Of a DNA stretch of 48,654 nucleotides, positions 10,076 through 19,508 are shown one piece after another. Where the stretch lies: contig CAJNDS010000838.1 in assembly GCA_905221605.1 (NCBI GenBank), forward strand, positions 12,501-61,154. Reading direction: 5' to 3'. The notes beneath the pieces are model-generated. The model did not search any database and was not told the origin of the DNA. It was given only the letters and a program-made list of their open reading frames with translations. This DNA comes from Symbiodinium natans. Its lineage: Eukaryota > Sar > Dinophyceae > Suessiales > Symbiodiniaceae. Both the position numbers and the translations under genes were made by a program. Position 1 is the stretch's first letter. Each line of letters begins with the position of its first letter.

Positions 10076-10423
10076 TCGGGATTTAGGAAGAATCTGGGGC
10101 TTGAGCCCTATTTCTTTAACACCCATGAACCTTGAGGAACCGAGGGTTGAGAAGGGTTCTGGGTTTCGGTTTGGGGCGGGTTCGGGGTTTGGGTTTGGGG
10201 GTATAGGGGTGAGGCCCCCTGAACTTCAACGCCGAAGCACTGAACACTCAACCCCTACATCTACACCTTTGAACCCTGAACCGAGAAGTCCTGAACCTTT
10301 GTACCCTGAATACACCCAAACACCTAACCCCTAAACCGTGAACCCCTAAACCAAAAACCTGTAAACCTTTGAACCCTACAGTAACCCCTAAAGTTCTAAC
10401 CCCAGTCCCCCAGAAGCCGCTTA

Positions 10424-11140
10424 CCCTAAACCCTAAACCCTAAACCCTAAACCCTAAACCCTGAACCCTGAACCCTAAACCATTCGGGGATAGGGCGAAC
10501 AGAGAGTGAGAGAGAGAGAGAGAGCTGGGAGTCGGGCCGATCGATTCAGATACCACTCGGCACCTCGGCTGGAGCTTCAGGGCTTCGACCTCATGTAAGT
10601 TTTCTTTTCATTGCTGAGTTCATAAGCCCCCAAGAAAGTGTACACGTTCATTTCTATAGGGGATTCTAGTATCCCCTGAAGCGTGTAGAGTGTGCTCACT
10701 CAGGTACTAAGGTCTTAATTAGGCCTTGGCGATGGGTCGAGTTGCATGTCGACTCTTTGAGGAGGGGGGGGGAGAGGGGCACACATTGCTTAAAGCCGAT
10801 CTCTGGCTTAGGTTCTTACTGTTGGGATTTGGGATGTGCCCAGAACCTCTCTAAGAGCCCAAGGCAATTAGGGTTCAGGGTTTAGGCTTAGTTGTCCAGA
10901 AACCTGGGGGAATTAAAGGTTAACCTTTGGGCTTTTGCCGGGATTGGACCCCAAAAAGGTTAAAGGTTGCCTACTCTACGACTAAGTAGGAATTAGGGGA
11001 CTTATTTTCATGGGTTGCGAAGTAGGTTTGACGATGACACCGCGTTTAAGGCCCGGACCGCGTGTCATACTTGTCTCGATGAACTGCCAGTCCTCAAGAC
11101 ACGGCACATTTTCCCCAGTGCAAGACTGCAAATGGCTAAA
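10424..11140. other. CCCTAAA array, (GA)n and unique stretch
   Basis: CCCTAAA at 10,424-10,487 and (GA)n at about 10,501-10,525, then about 600 bp of unique sequence with no recognised gene. Confidence 0.55.
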
Positions 11141-11146
11141 CCTTGA

Positions 11147-11294
11147 AACCCTTAAACCCTCAAACCCTCAAACCCTAAACCCTCAAACCCTCAAACCCTC
11201 AAACCCTCAAACCCTCAAACCCTCAAACCCTCAAACCCTAAACCCTAAACCCTAAACCCTAAACCCCAAACCCTAAACCCTAAACCCTCTGAAA
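11147..11294 (-). repeat. CCCTCAAA 8-mer and CCCTAAA array
   Basis: A block of about eight CCCTCAAA octamers lies next to normal CCCTAAA heptamers. The unit length itself has changed and been amplified. Confidence 0.92.
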
Positions 11295-11295
11295 C

Positions 11296-11393
11296 CCTGA
11301 AAGCCAGGTCACATCGAAGAACGTCTCTCCCTCCGCGCGCCAAGTGAGCTTGTACTCGTCGTGCAGGCCATGGCAGCCGATGGCCTCCAAGAG
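11296..11393 (-). CDS. Exon with strong codon bias
   Basis: The minus frame LLEAIGCHGLHDEYKLTWRA then EGETFFDVTWLS runs between acceptor GCGATCTCAG and donor GTTTCAG at a heptamer-array edge. About three quarters of third positions are G or C. No family is assigned. It is flanked by a CCCTCAAA array on the left and a perfect TTTAGGG array on the right. Confidence 0.5.
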
Positions 11394-11412
11394 CTGAGAT
11401 CGCATAGAAGGG

Positions 11413-11521
11413 AGGGTTTAGGGTTTAGGGTTTAGGGTTTAGGGTTTAGGGTTTAGGGTTTAGGGTTTAGGGTTTAGGGTTTAGGGTTTAGGGTTTAGGG
11501 TTTAGGGTTTAGGGTTTAGGG
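11413..11521 (+). repeat. TTTAGGG array, about 15 units
   Basis: Near-perfect array. Confidence 0.95.
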
Positions 11522-11643
11522 ATCAGGGAGTTTAGGGTATCTTCCGAGGACCTCGAAAACCTGTGCTTGCCACAGGAGGCTTTAGCTATGGGTCGGAGAA
11601 TGAGGGGCAGGGGCAAGTCAGTCGAGATAGCGCCGTATTCGAC

Positions 11644-11691
11644 CATCCTCCAAGGGCACCCATTGTCCTGCCCAGAAGGGCGTTGTGGGAC
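11644..11691 (-). CDS. Short exon-like segment
   Basis: The minus frame PTTPFWAGQWVPLED lies between an acceptor ending TTTGGAG at an array edge and a GTCGAA donor. It would be spliced to the exon at 11,296-11,393 across a TTTAGGG/CCCTAAA-filled intron. Too short to assign. Confidence 0.3.
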
Positions 11692-11987
11692 CTCCAAACC
11701 CTAAACCCTGACCCGTAAGCCTGCGGGCTAAGAGGTTCAGGTGCGTTCACCCCCTTTCGAGGCCTGTAATTGCCTTGAAGCCCTAAACCCTAAACCCTAA
11801 ACCCTGCTCTAACCCTATCCCTAAACCCGAAACCCTCAACCCGAGGCTTTCTCAGGTGCACAGTTGATTGTTCTTCTTCCCTGGCCCGTAAGCCCACCTA
11901 CTCTCAAACCCGCTAAATCCTGAGCCCAAGGCCTAGGCCCTGAGCCCCGAACCCTAAACCCGCAAGCCCTCCACCCTAAAACAAAAC

Positions 11988-12122
11988 AGTTTAGGGTTTA
12001 GGGTTTAGGGTTTAGGGTTTAGGGTTTAGGGTTTAGGGTTTAGGGTTTAGGGTTTAGGGTTTAGGGTTTAGGGTTTAGGGTTTAGCGTTTAGTGTTTAGG
12101 GTTTAGGGTTCAGGGTTTAGGG
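11988..12122 (+). repeat. TTTAGGG array, about 18 units
   Basis: Near-perfect, with three variant units near its end. Confidence 0.95.
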
Positions 12123-12208
12123 TACAAGCACCGACTCCTGAATCCTGAATCCTGAGCCCCAAGCCCACACCCCCACCAGCAAAGCACCTTGCCTGCTTGG
12201 GCATGTAG

Positions 12209-12294
12209 GGCGGCACATTTGCAGCCTTGAAGAAGGACATCGACATACACAAGACGGTCAGCTTTGCACAGCTCTACAAGTTGAATTGCTTCAG
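12209..12294 (+). CDS. Plus-strand exon-like segment
   Basis: The plus frame GGTFAALKKDIDIHKTVSFA then QLYKLNCF follows a GTAG acceptor-like site. Its codon use is GC3-rich, while the opposite frame, also open, is GC3-poor. If real it runs against the general minus-strand direction. Function unknown. Confidence 0.3.
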
Positions 12295-12297
12295 ATT

Positions 12298-13376
12298 TTG
12301 AGGCTTTCGGGGATCAGAGCTTTTGGGGGGGGGGGGGGGAGGAGATTAAATAGGTGCAGCTTAGGAGGGCTGCAGATTTTTTAGAGGACATGGTGCGGGG
12401 GTCTTAGGTGCGTCGTTCACTCAAGGTCCCGAAGCCCTACAGCCCTACGGCATAGCCAGGGCCCTGCATGCCGGGCGCCCTGCGGCCGGGAGCTGGTACA
12501 TGGGATCGGGGGGCGCCACCTCACAGGTAAGGGTTTCAGAGGTTTGGGATTCAGGGGTTTCTAGCGGTTACCCTAAACCCGAAACCCTAAACCCACAGGT
12601 CTCTGGTGCTTTACGATGTACGATTTAAGGCCTGTAGGGTGCCAAAAAGGGTTACGGGGTTCAGGGCCCAAGGCTTGGCGTCCCTTGCATTTTTAAGGTT
12701 TATTGAGGGGATAGGATTAGGGGGACCCTTGGGGATATAGTCCCTCTGAAGAAGGCCCCTGTTTAAAAGAGCCAGAAGAGGGTTCAGAAGGGTTCCCTTT
12801 TAAGGGCCCCCCCTTATCCTACCTAGGAGTTTAGGGCTCTCGCGGGCTTAGGGTTGGAGGTTCAGGTGTAGATCCCCAAACCCTCTGGAATCTTGGGGTA
12901 CTGAGGTTCAACGCTCGCGGATATACGCACTCGTCCCTTTAGGCTGGTTTCTGTCGGGTTCATGGCTGTTGGTGTTCGGGGCTTTTCGGGCCCCCGGTTC
13001 ATTAGGCTTGGGCTTGAGAAAGCCTAAGCCTCCTGAACCTGAAAATTAAATAGCCATAAATCAAAAGCCCTAACAGCAACCCCAAACTGCCAACCAGAAA
13101 CCCCGAAAGCTCATATCACAATGTGGTGGTTTCCCAAATTCGGGTACCTTTATTGGGGTCCTCAAGATAAGGGCATCCTACTATTTGCGGTGTCTATCTT
13201 CCGGGGCCCCCCTATTTTCGCAAACCCCCACGTGCGCCTTGCACTCACGCGGGCCGGCGATGGAATTGGCGGTTTTCGGGCCGTCGTACTTCCTCCACGG
13301 ACCAAACATCACTGGGGTGGGCCATTGGGGGCCCTACAAACATTCAAGCTCATGCAGGTAGATCGGGATGTATAGA
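12298..13376. other. Mostly unique stretch, no assigned gene
   Basis: A run of about 13 G lies at 12,326-12,339. At 13,255-13,355 frames on both strands are open (for example plus FGPSYFLHGPNITGVGHWG, followed by a GTAGATC donor-like site), but I cannot choose between them. Confidence 0.35.
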
Positions 13377-14041
13377 CCCTAAACCCTAAACCCCTGAACC
13401 CTAAACCCTAACCCTAAACCCTAAACCCGCAGAGCTTCAAATCAACCCCTTGGGGTTTAAGGCTTTGAGATGAACCTCTCTGCTTGGTGGTTCAAGGTAC
13501 TGATAACCCCACTTATGACTGGACTTATGACCTACTTAGGGGGCTTAGGGGGCTTATGAGTGCGGTTATAATTTGGGTTTCAAGTACCCATGAACCCCCA
13601 CTGCAATGTGGAGGCCCGCATTTGAGGGCTTCGGGCCTAAGTGGCCTAGGATTTAGAGTTGAGGGTCTGCCGGCTCAGGTTTTCGGAGCCTAAAACTCTT
13701 GCCTGATATGACTGTGATAGATGGTTTACATTGATTTCCGCTGGGATGTTCCCCCTTGTTCTAACGGCCCTTAATCGGGATTATAATGGGGGTACTATAA
13801 TCCCAATTAGGGACTGTTAGTATAAGGGGGAAGATCCCAAGATTTACGGCTTGCTTGTCTTCAAGCCCTACCGCCTTCGAGTTACAACCACGTTGCAACG
13901 TTGCGTCCACGTGCGCCAGGGAATGCATATGCTTGCAAAAAAAAAGGACGAGAAAACAATCTTCCTTGCAAGAGCAATAGTAAAAGTGATTGGCATCTCA
14001 AGCAAATCATAGCGAAGTATGTGGATGGCTAAACCCTGAAC
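13377..14041. other. CCCTAAA array and unique stretch
   Basis: The array is at 13,377-13,430. An inverted pair of GGGATTATAA-like and TTATAATCCC-like motifs lies around 13,770-13,810. No gene is supported. Confidence 0.5.
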
Positions 14042-14115
14042 CCCTGCAGCACTGCCTCGGATATGCGGAGTAGCTGCTCAGGAGGCAGGCGCCCGTAGTC
14101 CAGAAAGAGAAATGC
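14042..14115 (-). CDS. Exon-like segment, unassigned
   Basis: The minus frame AFLFLDYGRLPPEQLLRISE then AVLQ has acceptor AAAGTCAG and donor GTTCAGGG. No known domain. The amphipathic C-terminal half suggests a helix. Confidence 0.4.
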
Positions 14116-14237
14116 CTGACTTTTCGGGTTGGGGTCTGGGCTTTAGGGTTTTGGGTTTATGCATGCATCCCTGCGGACAGTTCCGGAGCATCCGCTTGAG
14201 AAGGTTTAGGCTCTAGGGTTGAGGGTCCCTAGATGGT

Positions 14238-14745
14238 TCCCTGGACCCCCTTTCGGGAAAGGGCTTCAAGCCCTTGAAGGGCTTCGAACAGAGGGCGGGA
14301 GGGTTTGAAGGAAAGACATGCTGAAAACGTTTGAAGGGGCTTCGACAGGGGCGTGAAGGGCTTTGAAGGGGCTTGAAGGGGGCTTCAAAGGGGGCGTCGA
14401 GAAGAAAAATCAAGCCTTTCAGGTTGTCCTGCAGTTGCTGCCTGCTTTTGCTGACGCTGGTAGGAAGTTGGTAGGAGTCAGTTGGTGCGTTTGGAAGCCC
14501 TTGGAAAGTGCTTCGTAGGTTGTAGTTTGTCCTGAACTGGTAGGAAGCCGAGCTGAGAAACTCCTTTGTCGTTTTGCCTTTGCTTTGCAAGAGTAGAGTG
14601 GCCGCTGGCCTACAAGGGTCCCTTGCCCCCAAAGCATAGCAGGTGACCCAGCACTCAGTTTGATTTGAAGGCTTCTTCGAAGGGCTTCCAAGGGGCGAAG
14701 GGGGGGCTTGAGGGGCCTGAAGGGGGGCTTCAAGAGGGGTGTGAA
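14238..14745. repeat. GGGGCTTC / GAAGCCCC low-complexity repeats
   Basis: Loose direct and inverted copies of GAAGGGGCTTC-like decamers at 14,260-14,400 and 14,665-14,745, and again at 16,096-16,205. They bracket the four-copy hairpin repeat and an unassigned segment. Open frames across them are repeat artefacts. Confidence 0.7.
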
Positions 14746-14750
14746 AGGGC

Positions 14751-15182
14751 CACGATGAGGTTGAAAGTATCTCGTCCTAGCAGCGTCAAAAAGATCAATC
14801 CTACGCGGAGACGCTCCCTGTCGACCTCAACATGCTATCCAAATCGAATATGGCAAAAAAGCGAAAAGCACAATATGAAATTTGACCACGATGAGGTTGA
14901 CAATATCTCATCCTAGAAGCGTCAACAAACGAATGCTATGCGGAGACGTTCCCTTTCGACCTCAAGCGACAACAGGGCTTGAATTTTTTGATCACGATGA
15001 TCACGATGAGCTTGAAAGTATCTCATCCTAGAAGCGTCACAAAGACGAATACTATGTGGAGACGCTCCCTTTCGATGTCAAGAAGCAGGATTTGACAGTT
15101 TGACTACGATGAGGTTGAAAAGATCTCATCCTAGCAGCGTCAAAAAGACGAATACTATGCGGAGACGCTCCCTTTCGACCTC
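14751..15182 (+). repeat. Four-copy, about 80-bp repeat with two conserved hairpins
   Basis: Cores start at about 14,751, 14,887, 15,002 and 15,105. Each has GATGAG...CTCATC with an 11-nt loop, then AGCGTC...GACGCT with a loop of about 20 nt. Copy 1 has CTCGTC and copy 2 has GACGTT; both changes still pair in RNA as G-U. An outer pair, GAGGTTGAAAG with CTTTCGACCTC, could close the element. This suggests selection for or inheritance of RNA structure, or merely young copies. Not a tRNA, and no snoRNA boxes are seen. Confidence 0.6.
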
Positions 15183-16090
15183 AAAATACTATATGCAAAT
15201 CGAATGGCGAAAGCCGACAGACAGGTGTTTTAGCCTCACACAATGTGCCTTCGAAGATTCGTGCAAAGAAGAAACTCCTGGGACGCAACGGCAGCGGTCG
15301 GCAAAGTTAACGCTCTCAACAAGCCTTGCGTTTGCTTGCGTCAGCTATAGCAGCCCAACCAAGAGTTGGACAGCTAGTGTTTTTTGACTCTGTGTAAGTC
15401 TTGATGGACTTTCGAAATGCTCTGCAGGCACGTCCACCTTAGACACAATCCATCCACGTCGTAAAACGTGGACACTGGCCGGGCTCAGGAATTCAGAGAC
15501 TGCCAAGCACGATGTCCGTGGCCTTAGGCGCGTAGCAACGGTCTTGCCGGTCCCAGCGACGACCGGCCGGGAGCGAGACCCGGACAAGACGATCGCAGTC
15601 TGCTCCAACACCGCAAGGAGGCCGCCCGTCGAGCATGTGCTCGATCAAGACCAGCTCCGTGGGAGTCTTCCCTTCAGGAGCTGCAAGCGGAAACCCTGCC
15701 AGTCGACCGGACAGAGGCTCGTCCCGAGGCACGTCGAAAGGTTCCCCTGTGAGTGAGCGTCCTGGCGACTAGGCGAGTCAAACAGCTGAGCAAGCAGCAG
15801 CAACAAGCAGGCCTGCGAAGCAGTCCTTCCAAACGATCCGCTGCCTGTGCAAGACAGTCGCGCAGCGAGCTTTCGGTCCCGCAAAATGGAATTGCGCAGT
15901 CATGAAAGAAGAAAAAAAGGAGGCAGCATGGCAGAAGCACAACAAATTCAGGCGGACGTGGAACATGCCGCTGGCGTGCTGCTTGGAAATGGCTGGAAAA
16001 GGAGCACACTCAGCCGCGGAACCACGGTCGTGAAGGGGGCATCCGCCACGTGCGTTCGCCATTTCCCCTGTAGAGGGCGTGCTAGAGGGC
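15183..16090. other. Unique stretch, unassigned open frames on both strands
   Basis: Long overlapping frames exist on both strands. The plus frame from about 15,928 (MAEAQQIQADVEHAAGVLLG) looks most protein-like but carries no motif. No splice evidence. Confidence 0.3.
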
Positions 16091-16667
16091 ATGGTGCTTC
16101 CAAGGCTTCGAGCCCCTTCGAAGGGCTTCAGGGCCTTCAAGGGCTTCGAAGCCGAAGGGCAAGGCGGCTTGAGGAAGGCTTCAAGGGGGCTTCAGGGGGC
16201 TGCACTTCAGTGCGGAAGCTCCCGTGCAGGGTTCCAGTTCCTTTCCGCCTAAACCCCCAGCCAAACATTTTCGACAACACCCTAAATCCCAAGCCCTAGA
16301 ATTGACCTCTAAAACCCATGCCCCAAGACTCCGCACCCCGAACCCTAAAGCCGACATAATATATTAGGGTTCAGGGCTAGGGTAAGCCCCTGAAAGCCTG
16401 CACCCAATCGCGAGATTCTCTCTCGTCCTGGGTGTGGGGGCAGAGGGTCTCTGACTTGGTTACTTCTCAAAATGTCTCCACTGAGGGTTTAGGGTTTCGG
16501 GTTTAGAGTTTGGGGTCTAGAGACCAGATAGGCGGGTTCAACGTATATTCTTCTACAAGAAGGAACCCGGTAAGGCTGAAGTTCAACGCTTGGCGAAGTG
16601 TCTTAGGGCTGGGCAAGGCGAACGAACAAATCCTCAACCCTAAGCGTTCAAAACTCATGCCGGTCAC

Positions 16668-16744
16668 CCTAAACCCTAAACCCTAAAAACTAAACCCTAA
16701 ACCCTGAACTCTAAACCCAAAACCCTAAACCCTAAACCCTAAAC
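16668..16744 (-). repeat. CCCTAAA array
   Basis: About ten units. On the minus strand it begins with GTTTAGGG immediately after the exon-like segment at 16,745. Confidence 0.9.
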
Positions 16745-16840
16745 CCTAGGTTTTCCTGAGGCCGAGCTGCTCGCAAAGGTAGGTGTCGCGACATTGCTTC
16801 TGACACTCGAGGGCACCTGGGAGCTGTCACAGGGATCTTT
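16745..16840 (-). CDS. Exon-like Cys segment, frame uncertain
   Basis: Bracketed by CCTGAAG at a CCCTAAA-type edge and by a GTTTAGGG donor on the minus strand. One frame reads LECQKQCRDTYLCEQLGL, a CxxxCxxxxxC spacing like PAN/apple modules, but meets TAG at the array edge. A second frame, SKCLKDPCDSSQVPSSVRSN, stays open to the donor. The region may be a decayed exon. Confidence 0.3.
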
Positions 16841-17001
16841 GAGGCACTTCGATCTTCAGGTTTAGGGGGGCTGAGGGTTTATGGGATTTGGGGTTTAGGG
16901 TTTAGGGTTTGGGGTTTCGGGTTTAGGGTTTGGGGTGGGGGAGCGGCGGGTGAGAGTTTAGTGCCTTGAGGGGACTAAAGGTTTAAGGGCTTAAAGGTAA
17001 C

Positions 17002-17069
17002 GATCTCTGAGTCCCCTGAGCCCCAATTCGCTCATCAACTCGATACCAAGCAAGATGATAGCGGTTTTA
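17002..17069 (-). CDS. Exon-like segment, unassigned
   Basis: The minus frame KTAIILLGIELMSELGLRGL runs between acceptor CCCTGAAG (CCCTAAA edge) and donor GTTACC. It is hydrophobic at its start. Confidence 0.35.
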
Positions 17070-17098
17070 CTTCAGGGTTTAGGCTTTGGTCCTAGCGG

Positions 17099-17562
17099 CT
17101 ATGAGCTCTTTCTAGGGGCAGGCAGGCTCAGCTTCATATTTTCCTTGCGCTGTAAAGAGGTTTTTAGGGTTTGGGGTTTAGGTGCATAGAAAGTCGACGC
17201 GGAGGACAGCATGGGATGTGTGGTACTGGCAAATGTCTGACTCGGACCCCAAAACCCAAGCCCTAAACCGTAAACCCTAAACCTTCAGTGAGGGGACAAC
17301 GTTATTGAGCCCAAAAGGGGCCTGAGATCGTAGCATCTCACGAGCGCAAGATGTCTGGAACCCTCGAAAAACTCCCACAATCCGACTCTTAAGGGAGCCA
17401 AGGAAAGATTGGAGGCCTGACTTGCTCTCCGAACCCTAAACCCTAAACCCTAAACCCGAAACCCTAAACCCTAAACCCTAAAACCGCTTGAAAGGTATCC
17501 TGGCCTGCCCACCCTCGTCACTTTGCTGAGGGGATCGACTGTTCGAGCAAAACGTCGGGAAC
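17099..17562 (-). CDS. Four-exon gene 3' end with introns made of telomere-like heptamers
   Basis: Exons (transcript order): 17,562-17,485; about 17,424-17,283; 17,240-17,199; 17,149-17,099, ending in TAG. Exon 2 includes KSGLQSFLGSLKSRIVGVFR and FGLNNVVPSLK, and exon 3 is SDICQYHTSHAVLR. Exon 2 to 3 and exon 3 to 4 join phase 0 to phase 0; exon 1 to 2 joins with a 2-nt carry-over. The introns are 60, 42 and 49 bp, each GT...AG. The first is an array beginning GTTTTAGGGTTTAGGG, the second is exactly six heptamer-like units, and the third carries CCCCAAACCCTAAA. Protein function unknown. Exon borders are by eye. Confidence 0.5.
17150..17198 (-). repeat. 49-bp intron containing CCCTAAA-like units
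   Basis: GT...CTCTTTACAG on the minus strand, with degenerate C-rich heptamers in the middle. It ends in a normal pyrimidine-rich acceptor. Confidence 0.45.
17241..17282 (-). repeat. 42-bp intron of six heptamer-like units
   Basis: On the minus strand it runs from GTTTAGG to GTCCGAG with no remaining sequence. It separates two frames that join in phase. Confidence 0.5.
17425..17484 (-). repeat. 60-bp intron that is a TTTAGGG array
   Basis: On the minus strand it begins GTTTTAGGG, continues with six near-perfect units, and ends TTCGGAGAG. Confidence 0.5.
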
Positions 17563-17637
17563 CTAAATCCCAATTCCTTACTCTCGGCTAGCAGGATGGG
17601 CTATTGTAGCGTTTTAGGGGTGGGCTGCAGGCTCAGG

Positions 17638-17735
17638 GTGAGTTTAGGGTTTAGGGTTTAGGCTTAGGGTTTAGGGTTTAGGGTGTAGGGTTTAGGGTTT
17701 GGGGTTTAGGGTTTACGCTTCAGGGTTTAACTACA
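17638..17735 (+). repeat. TTTAGGG array
   Basis: About ten units with variants, lying in the intron downstream of the exon at 17,749-17,851. Confidence 0.9.
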
Positions 17736-17748
17736 GCTCAGGGTGAAC

Positions 17749-17851
17749 CTTTTTTGAACAAGCAGCTGCGTACTCTGCTTTCCCGGCCGTGGAGGGAGAA
17801 GTGGCCTGTCTGCTCCACCTTGGCCGCGCCCCAGTGTCTGCTTCTTACTTC
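17749..17851 (-). CDS. Exon, basic, unassigned
   Basis: The minus frame EVRSRHWGAAKVEQTGHFSL then HGRESRVRSCLFKK lies between acceptor GGGTTCGCAG and donor GTTCACC. Clean splice sites on both sides and no stop codons. It is rich in Arg, Lys and His. No domain is recognised. Confidence 0.45.
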
Positions 17852-17904
17852 CTGCGAACCCGAAACCCAAAACCCTGAACCACAAACCCGAAACCCCAAA
17901 CCCT

Positions 17905-18720
17905 GTGTGTGTGTGTGTGTGTGCATTGCATGTATATACCCTTTGGTAAAATACATACCCTGCAAAACCCCTAAGTTTTCATGGCTTAGTATTGGGGATA
18001 TATATATATATAAGGTTTTAGGGGTGTTTGGAGTTTGCCTAAACCCCTCAGGAGAGGGCGCGCTGCACAGGGCTCCGAGCGTGTGTAAGCCTAGGGCCTA
18101 GGGATTAGGATATGGGGGCTTCCGAAATTGCGGGTACCTTCTTGGGATACTTAGGTATTGAGGGGATTCGACCGTCAGAAGGGTTCAAGCGGGTGAGGAT
18201 CCGAAGTTCGTTTGTAGGAGCCTTAAGGCTTTGCAGAGACTATGTCATCGTCCTCCTTCCGCTCGGCTGGGGGTGGTGCTTGCGCGTGCGTGCCTGCGTG
18301 GGCAGGTGGGCGCAGTCTCTGTTCATGGCGGGTAAAGCAATGAGATCATCTAGCCCAAGCCCTAAACCCTACGTCCTAAACCCGAAACTTTGCCCGAAGC
18401 TGTATGGGGATTTGGGGGGGGGGGGGGGGGACTATTGGGGTCGGAGTTTTTGGAGGGGATAGCTCGGCAACTCAGTATGCCACAAAGCCGCCACCGGTTT
18501 CTCGGAGACAGGACCGATGCTTTGGCAGTGAGTAGAGGGTTTATACGGGTTTATTACTATGTAGGGTGTATAAGGGTTATATACAGGGTTTCTATGGGAT
18601 TTGCAAGGCCTTTTTCCAGAGTTTGGGGCTTGTAGGGTTTACGGTAGAGGGTTTTTGGGGTTTTGTGGGTGTTTAGGTTTTTTGCAGGGTTTCTGTACCA
18701 GTATAGGGCTTAGGGTATAG
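17905..18720. other. Microsatellites and unique stretch; possible exon near 18,290-18,350
   Basis: (TG)n at 17,905-17,922, (TA)n at 17,999-18,011 and a G run at 18,414-18,430. A minus frame LDDLIALPAMNRDCAHL at about 18,300-18,350 follows TTTAGGGCTTGGGCTAG and could be an exon. Nothing else is supported. Confidence 0.3.
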
Positions 18721-18765
18721 TATACCTAAACCTTGAATCCTAAATTTAAACCCCAAACCCTAAAC

Positions 18766-18872
18766 CGCGTGTTGAACTGTGCGCGATACGAATATCCTTT
18801 GAACACTGGCCGAGCTGCAAAGTACGTGTTGTTCAAGAAGCACTTCTCCAGGCCCTTCGGAATCAGCTCCTT
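18766..18872 (-). CDS. Exon bracketed by telomere-like arrays
   Basis: The minus frame ELIPKGLEKCFLNNTYFAAR then PVFKGYSYRAQFNTR has acceptor CAAACAAG and a donor GTTTAGGG that is the first array unit. It is GC3-rich. The plus frame is also open but lacks an acceptor. No family is assigned. Confidence 0.45.
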
Positions 18873-18901
18873 GTTTGGTTCAGGGGTTAGGTGAATACGG
18901 A

Positions 18902-18957
18902 CAAGGGGTTCAGGGTTTAGGGTTTAGGGTTTAGGGTTTAGGGTTTAGGGTTTAGGG
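18902..18957 (+). repeat. TTTAGGG array, eight units
   Basis: The last array of the mosaic; it stops at the hairpin at 18,958. Confidence 0.95.
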
Positions 18958-18978
18958 TCAAGAGCGCGGGGCTCTTGA
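18958..18978. other. Perfect 8-bp hairpin at mosaic/retrotransposon border
   Basis: TCAAGAGC, then GCGGG, then GCTCTTGA. It sits exactly where heptamers end and may mark the outer end of the copia long terminal repeat or an RNA 3' end structure. Confidence 0.6.
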
Positions 18979-19508
18979 GGTCCAGCAAACGACATGGCAG
19001 CTTGGCTTGGCTCTGGCTCGGCTTGTACTCCTTGTACGAACACAGCTTCACCACCAGAGGCTCCCTTTTCCTCACACTGCAGCACCGAAGTCCATCGGCC
19101 AGTCAGGCGGTCCTACCTCTACCACAGAAGGCGACCACACGACCACCACGCACAAAGACACAACAGAACACATGCGACCTGTTGCCTGCATGTCTTGTGC
19201 TGCAACTGCTTCTTGTTCCGACTTTGCCTACGGCATGTCCTGGAACCACAAAGCCAAAGCAACAGGTGCATCTCATTCCACACCTTTCATCACCCCTCCT
19301 TGAGCCACCTGTCAAGGTAGGCTCACAAGGCGTTTTGGCAATCCAACTGACTGCCATAGGTACCCATGCTCTCCAAGCGGTGGGTCCTCAAGACTGGCCA
19401 ATGGCCCTATACACCATCTTCTGTCGAACCTTTGGCCTCCTTTCTCACACGGCCAACGTCCAACTTCCACGCCACGGCCCAACAAGCTCGCTCTTCTCGC
19501 AAGCCCAT
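18979..19508 (-). other. Probable copia 3' untranslated region and LTR remnant
   Basis: Non-coding DNA downstream of the polyprotein stop. On the minus strand a purine-rich AAGGAGGGG is followed by TGATGAAAGG at 19,292, which fits a polypurine tract and LTR start. The LTR end cannot be set because the 5' copy lies outside the window. Open frames on both strands look like chance. Confidence 0.4.

Larger units (their letters stand above)
1..18957. repeat. Telomere-like heptamer mosaic (TTTAGGG/CCCTAAA) interrupted by short unique segments
   Basis: Arrays of 2 to about 20 heptamers occur roughly every 100-500 bp in both orientations. They are separated by unique segments, many of which look like exons on the minus strand (listed separately). 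Orientation changes repeatedly, and one head-to-head junction lies at about 3,325. This is therefore interstitial telomere-like DNA and not a chromosome end. Many units are degenerate (TTTCGGG, TTTGGGG, TTTAGAG, CCCTCAA). The arrays stop abruptly at 18,957, beside the retrotransposon. The main arrays are listed below; minor ones lie near 1,660-1,720, 4,270-4,510, 7,220-7,250, 8,165-8,315, 10,240-10,485, 12,525-12,595, 16,240-16,520 and 18,355-18,385. Confidence 0.9.

Noticed and set aside
14751-15182. Hammerhead ribozyme or snoRNA in the four-copy repeat
   Set aside because: GATGAG...GAAA is suggestive but stem II and the CUGAUGA core are missing; no C/D or H/ACA boxes.
15345-16009. Overlapping minus-strand frames of 79-120 codons
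   Set aside because: Several frames are open at once, with no motif, splice signal or codon preference to choose one.
1-18957. True chromosome end or telomere
   Set aside because: Arrays are short, mixed in orientation, contain unique exon-like DNA, and end in a retrotransposon.
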